Assembly (NCBI GenBank): GCA_944353735.1
Contig: CALVPU010000024.1
Coordinates: 1 to 5,231 of the forward strand
Reading direction: 5' to 3'
From: an uncultured Eubacteriales bacterium
GTDB lineage: Bacteria > Bacillota > Clostridia > Christensenellales > Aristaeellaceae
Length of the DNA stretch: 5,231 nt
Part shown: positions 4,477 to 5,231 of the stretch, one piece after another
Position numbering within the stretch: position 1 is the stretch's first letter
Layout: every line of letters begins with the position of its first letter
Notes under the pieces: generated by a model
Seen by the model: the letters and a program-made list of their open reading frames with translations, nothing else
What the model was told of the DNA's origin: nothing
Databases searched by the model: none
Program-made: the position numbers and the translations under genes

Positions 4477-5231
4477 TCAATCGAACACCACGGCAACCTT
4501 GCCACACTGCCCTTCCGCCATGAGACGGTAGGCCTCTCCCGCCTGCTCCAGCGGGAAGCGGTGCGTGACCAGCGCCTCGGGGTGGATGCCCCAGCGCACC
4601 AGCCGCTCGACCAGCTCCTCCATGCGCCACAGCGACGTGACCCACGAGCCATAGATCGTCTTTTGACCGTGAATGATATCCGGACTCGGCTCGAAGTGGA
4701 CCGTGCCGCCCTCGCCGACGAAGGCGATCTTGCCCCAGCTGCGCGTCGCCTGAATCGCCAGCCGCCGGGCAGAATCGTTGGCGCTGGTGTCGACCGCCTT
4801 TTCCACGCCCTTGCCGCCGGTCAGCCTGCGGATCTCCTCGAGCGCGGTATCCGGCTTGAACAGGTAGTCCGCCAGCCCGAGGTTGCGCGCCAGCGCGAGG
4901 CGGTAGTCGCTGACCTCCATGCCGATGAGCGTCCGCGCGCCGAGCGCGCGCGCCATCATCAGCGCCGCCAGTCCAACCGGTCCGAGTCCGGTGACGAGCA
5001 CGGCGTCGTCACCGCAGACGGCGATCTTCTCCAGCGCCTCGTAAACGGTGCCGAAACCGCAGGCGACCTGCGCGCCGTCGACGTATGTCAGCTCGTCCGG
5101 CAGCGGAATCAGGTCCTTCTCGTCGGCGAGGATGTACGGCGCCCTGCCGCCGTCGCGCTGCCCGCCGTAGGCGCGGCGGCGTTCGCTGGTGCAGGAAACC
5201 GCGCAGCCGCGCCGGCAATCGTAGCACCCGC
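4477..5231 (-). CDS. Zinc-type medium-chain alcohol dehydrogenase, C-terminal part (gene enters from the right edge)
   Basis: The frame stays open from the stop (4479-4477) to the window edge, giving 251 codons; the N-terminus with the catalytic zinc ligands is outside. The visible protein begins in the structural-zinc lobe: Cys codons at 5226-5224, 5217-5215 and 5193-5191 have the C-x2-C-x7-C spacing of the last three structural ligands, and the first would be just beyond the edge. Next come AYGGQRDGG, the conserved VACGFGTVYEAL block, and the Rossmann motif GLGPVG (about 4989-4972). An acidic residue in GMEVSD about 20 residues later suggests NAD(H) over NADP(H). The C-terminus FPLEQAGEAYRLMAEGQCGKVAVVFD is typical of the superfamily. 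It would oxidise an alcohol, polyol or sugar alcohol in the cytosol; the substrate cannot be told. A shorter start at the GTG 5001-4999 is rejected because conserved sequence continues upstream. An extra Cys (5205-5203) lies between the zinc ligands, where I recall a bulky hydrophobic residue in relatives. Confidence 0.9.
   Translation of the reverse strand, partial: GCYDCRRGCAVSCTSERRRAYGGQRDGGRAPYILADEKDLIPLPDELTYVDGAQVACGFGTVYEALEKIAVCGDDAVLVTGLGPVGLAALMMARALGARTLIGMEVSDYRLALARNLGLADYLFKPDTALEEIRRLTGGKGVEKAVDTSANDSARRLAIQATRSWGKIAFVGEGGTVHFEPSPDIIHGQKTIYGSWVTSLWRMEELVERLVRWGIHPEALVTHRFPLEQAGEAYRLMAEGQCGKVAVVFD

Noticed and set aside
1..5231. CRISPR array, insertion sequence, tRNA or rRNA, phage or defence genes
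   Set aside because: No regularly spaced repeats, transposase motifs, terminal inverted repeats, or tRNA/rRNA signatures were seen on either strand. All clear genes are chromosomal housekeeping or regulatory families.

Overview
The window looks like ordinary chromosomal DNA from a high-G+C, endospore-forming (or sporulation-derived) member of the Clostridia/Firmicutes. The basis is a full-length Spo0A with its C-terminal effector domain, strong GGAGG-type Shine-Dalgarno sites, sigma-A-type promoters and a clostridial-type phosphate acetyltransferase. Third codon positions are strongly G/C, and the noncoding gaps are visibly more A+T-rich. The genus cannot be fixed from the sequence.

Layout from left to right. 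(1) Positions 1-227, minus strand: N-terminal quarter of phosphate acetyltransferase (pta), with its own promoter and Shine-Dalgarno site, leaving the window at the left edge. (2) 372-419: intrinsic terminator closing spo0A. (3) 430-1203, minus strand: spo0A. (4) 1327-1437: a perfect-consensus TTGACA/17/TATAAT promoter and short leader, divergent from spo0A. (5) 1438-2271, plus strand: a DegV-family (FakB-like) fatty-acid-binding protein. (6) 2272-2412: a promoter, an in-leader terminator-like hairpin and a Shine-Dalgarno site before the next gene. (7) 2413-3897, plus strand: a complete DUF1846/UPF0371 protein, conserved but of unknown function. (8) 3898-4476: a 579-base stretch with no credible gene but several inverted repeats and T-runs. 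(9) 4477-5231, minus strand: C-terminal two thirds of a zinc-type medium-chain (alcohol) dehydrogenase, whose N-terminus lies beyond the right edge.

How the genes relate. They are mostly separate transcription units: pta and spo0A each have their own signals, and degV and the DUF1846 gene are co-directional but separated by a promoter and a hairpin. Pta (acetyl-CoA to acetyl phosphate), a FakB-like acyl carrier and an alcohol/polyol-type dehydrogenase are all central-metabolism functions. Their link to Spo0A is only by neighbourhood. I see no mobile element, CRISPR array, tRNA or rRNA, and no evidence for a new multi-gene system. The items most worth a second look are the leader hairpin of the DUF1846 gene, a 9-base motif shared by two promoter spacers, the structured gap at 3898-4476, and the loss of the usual spoIVB-spo0A arrangement.
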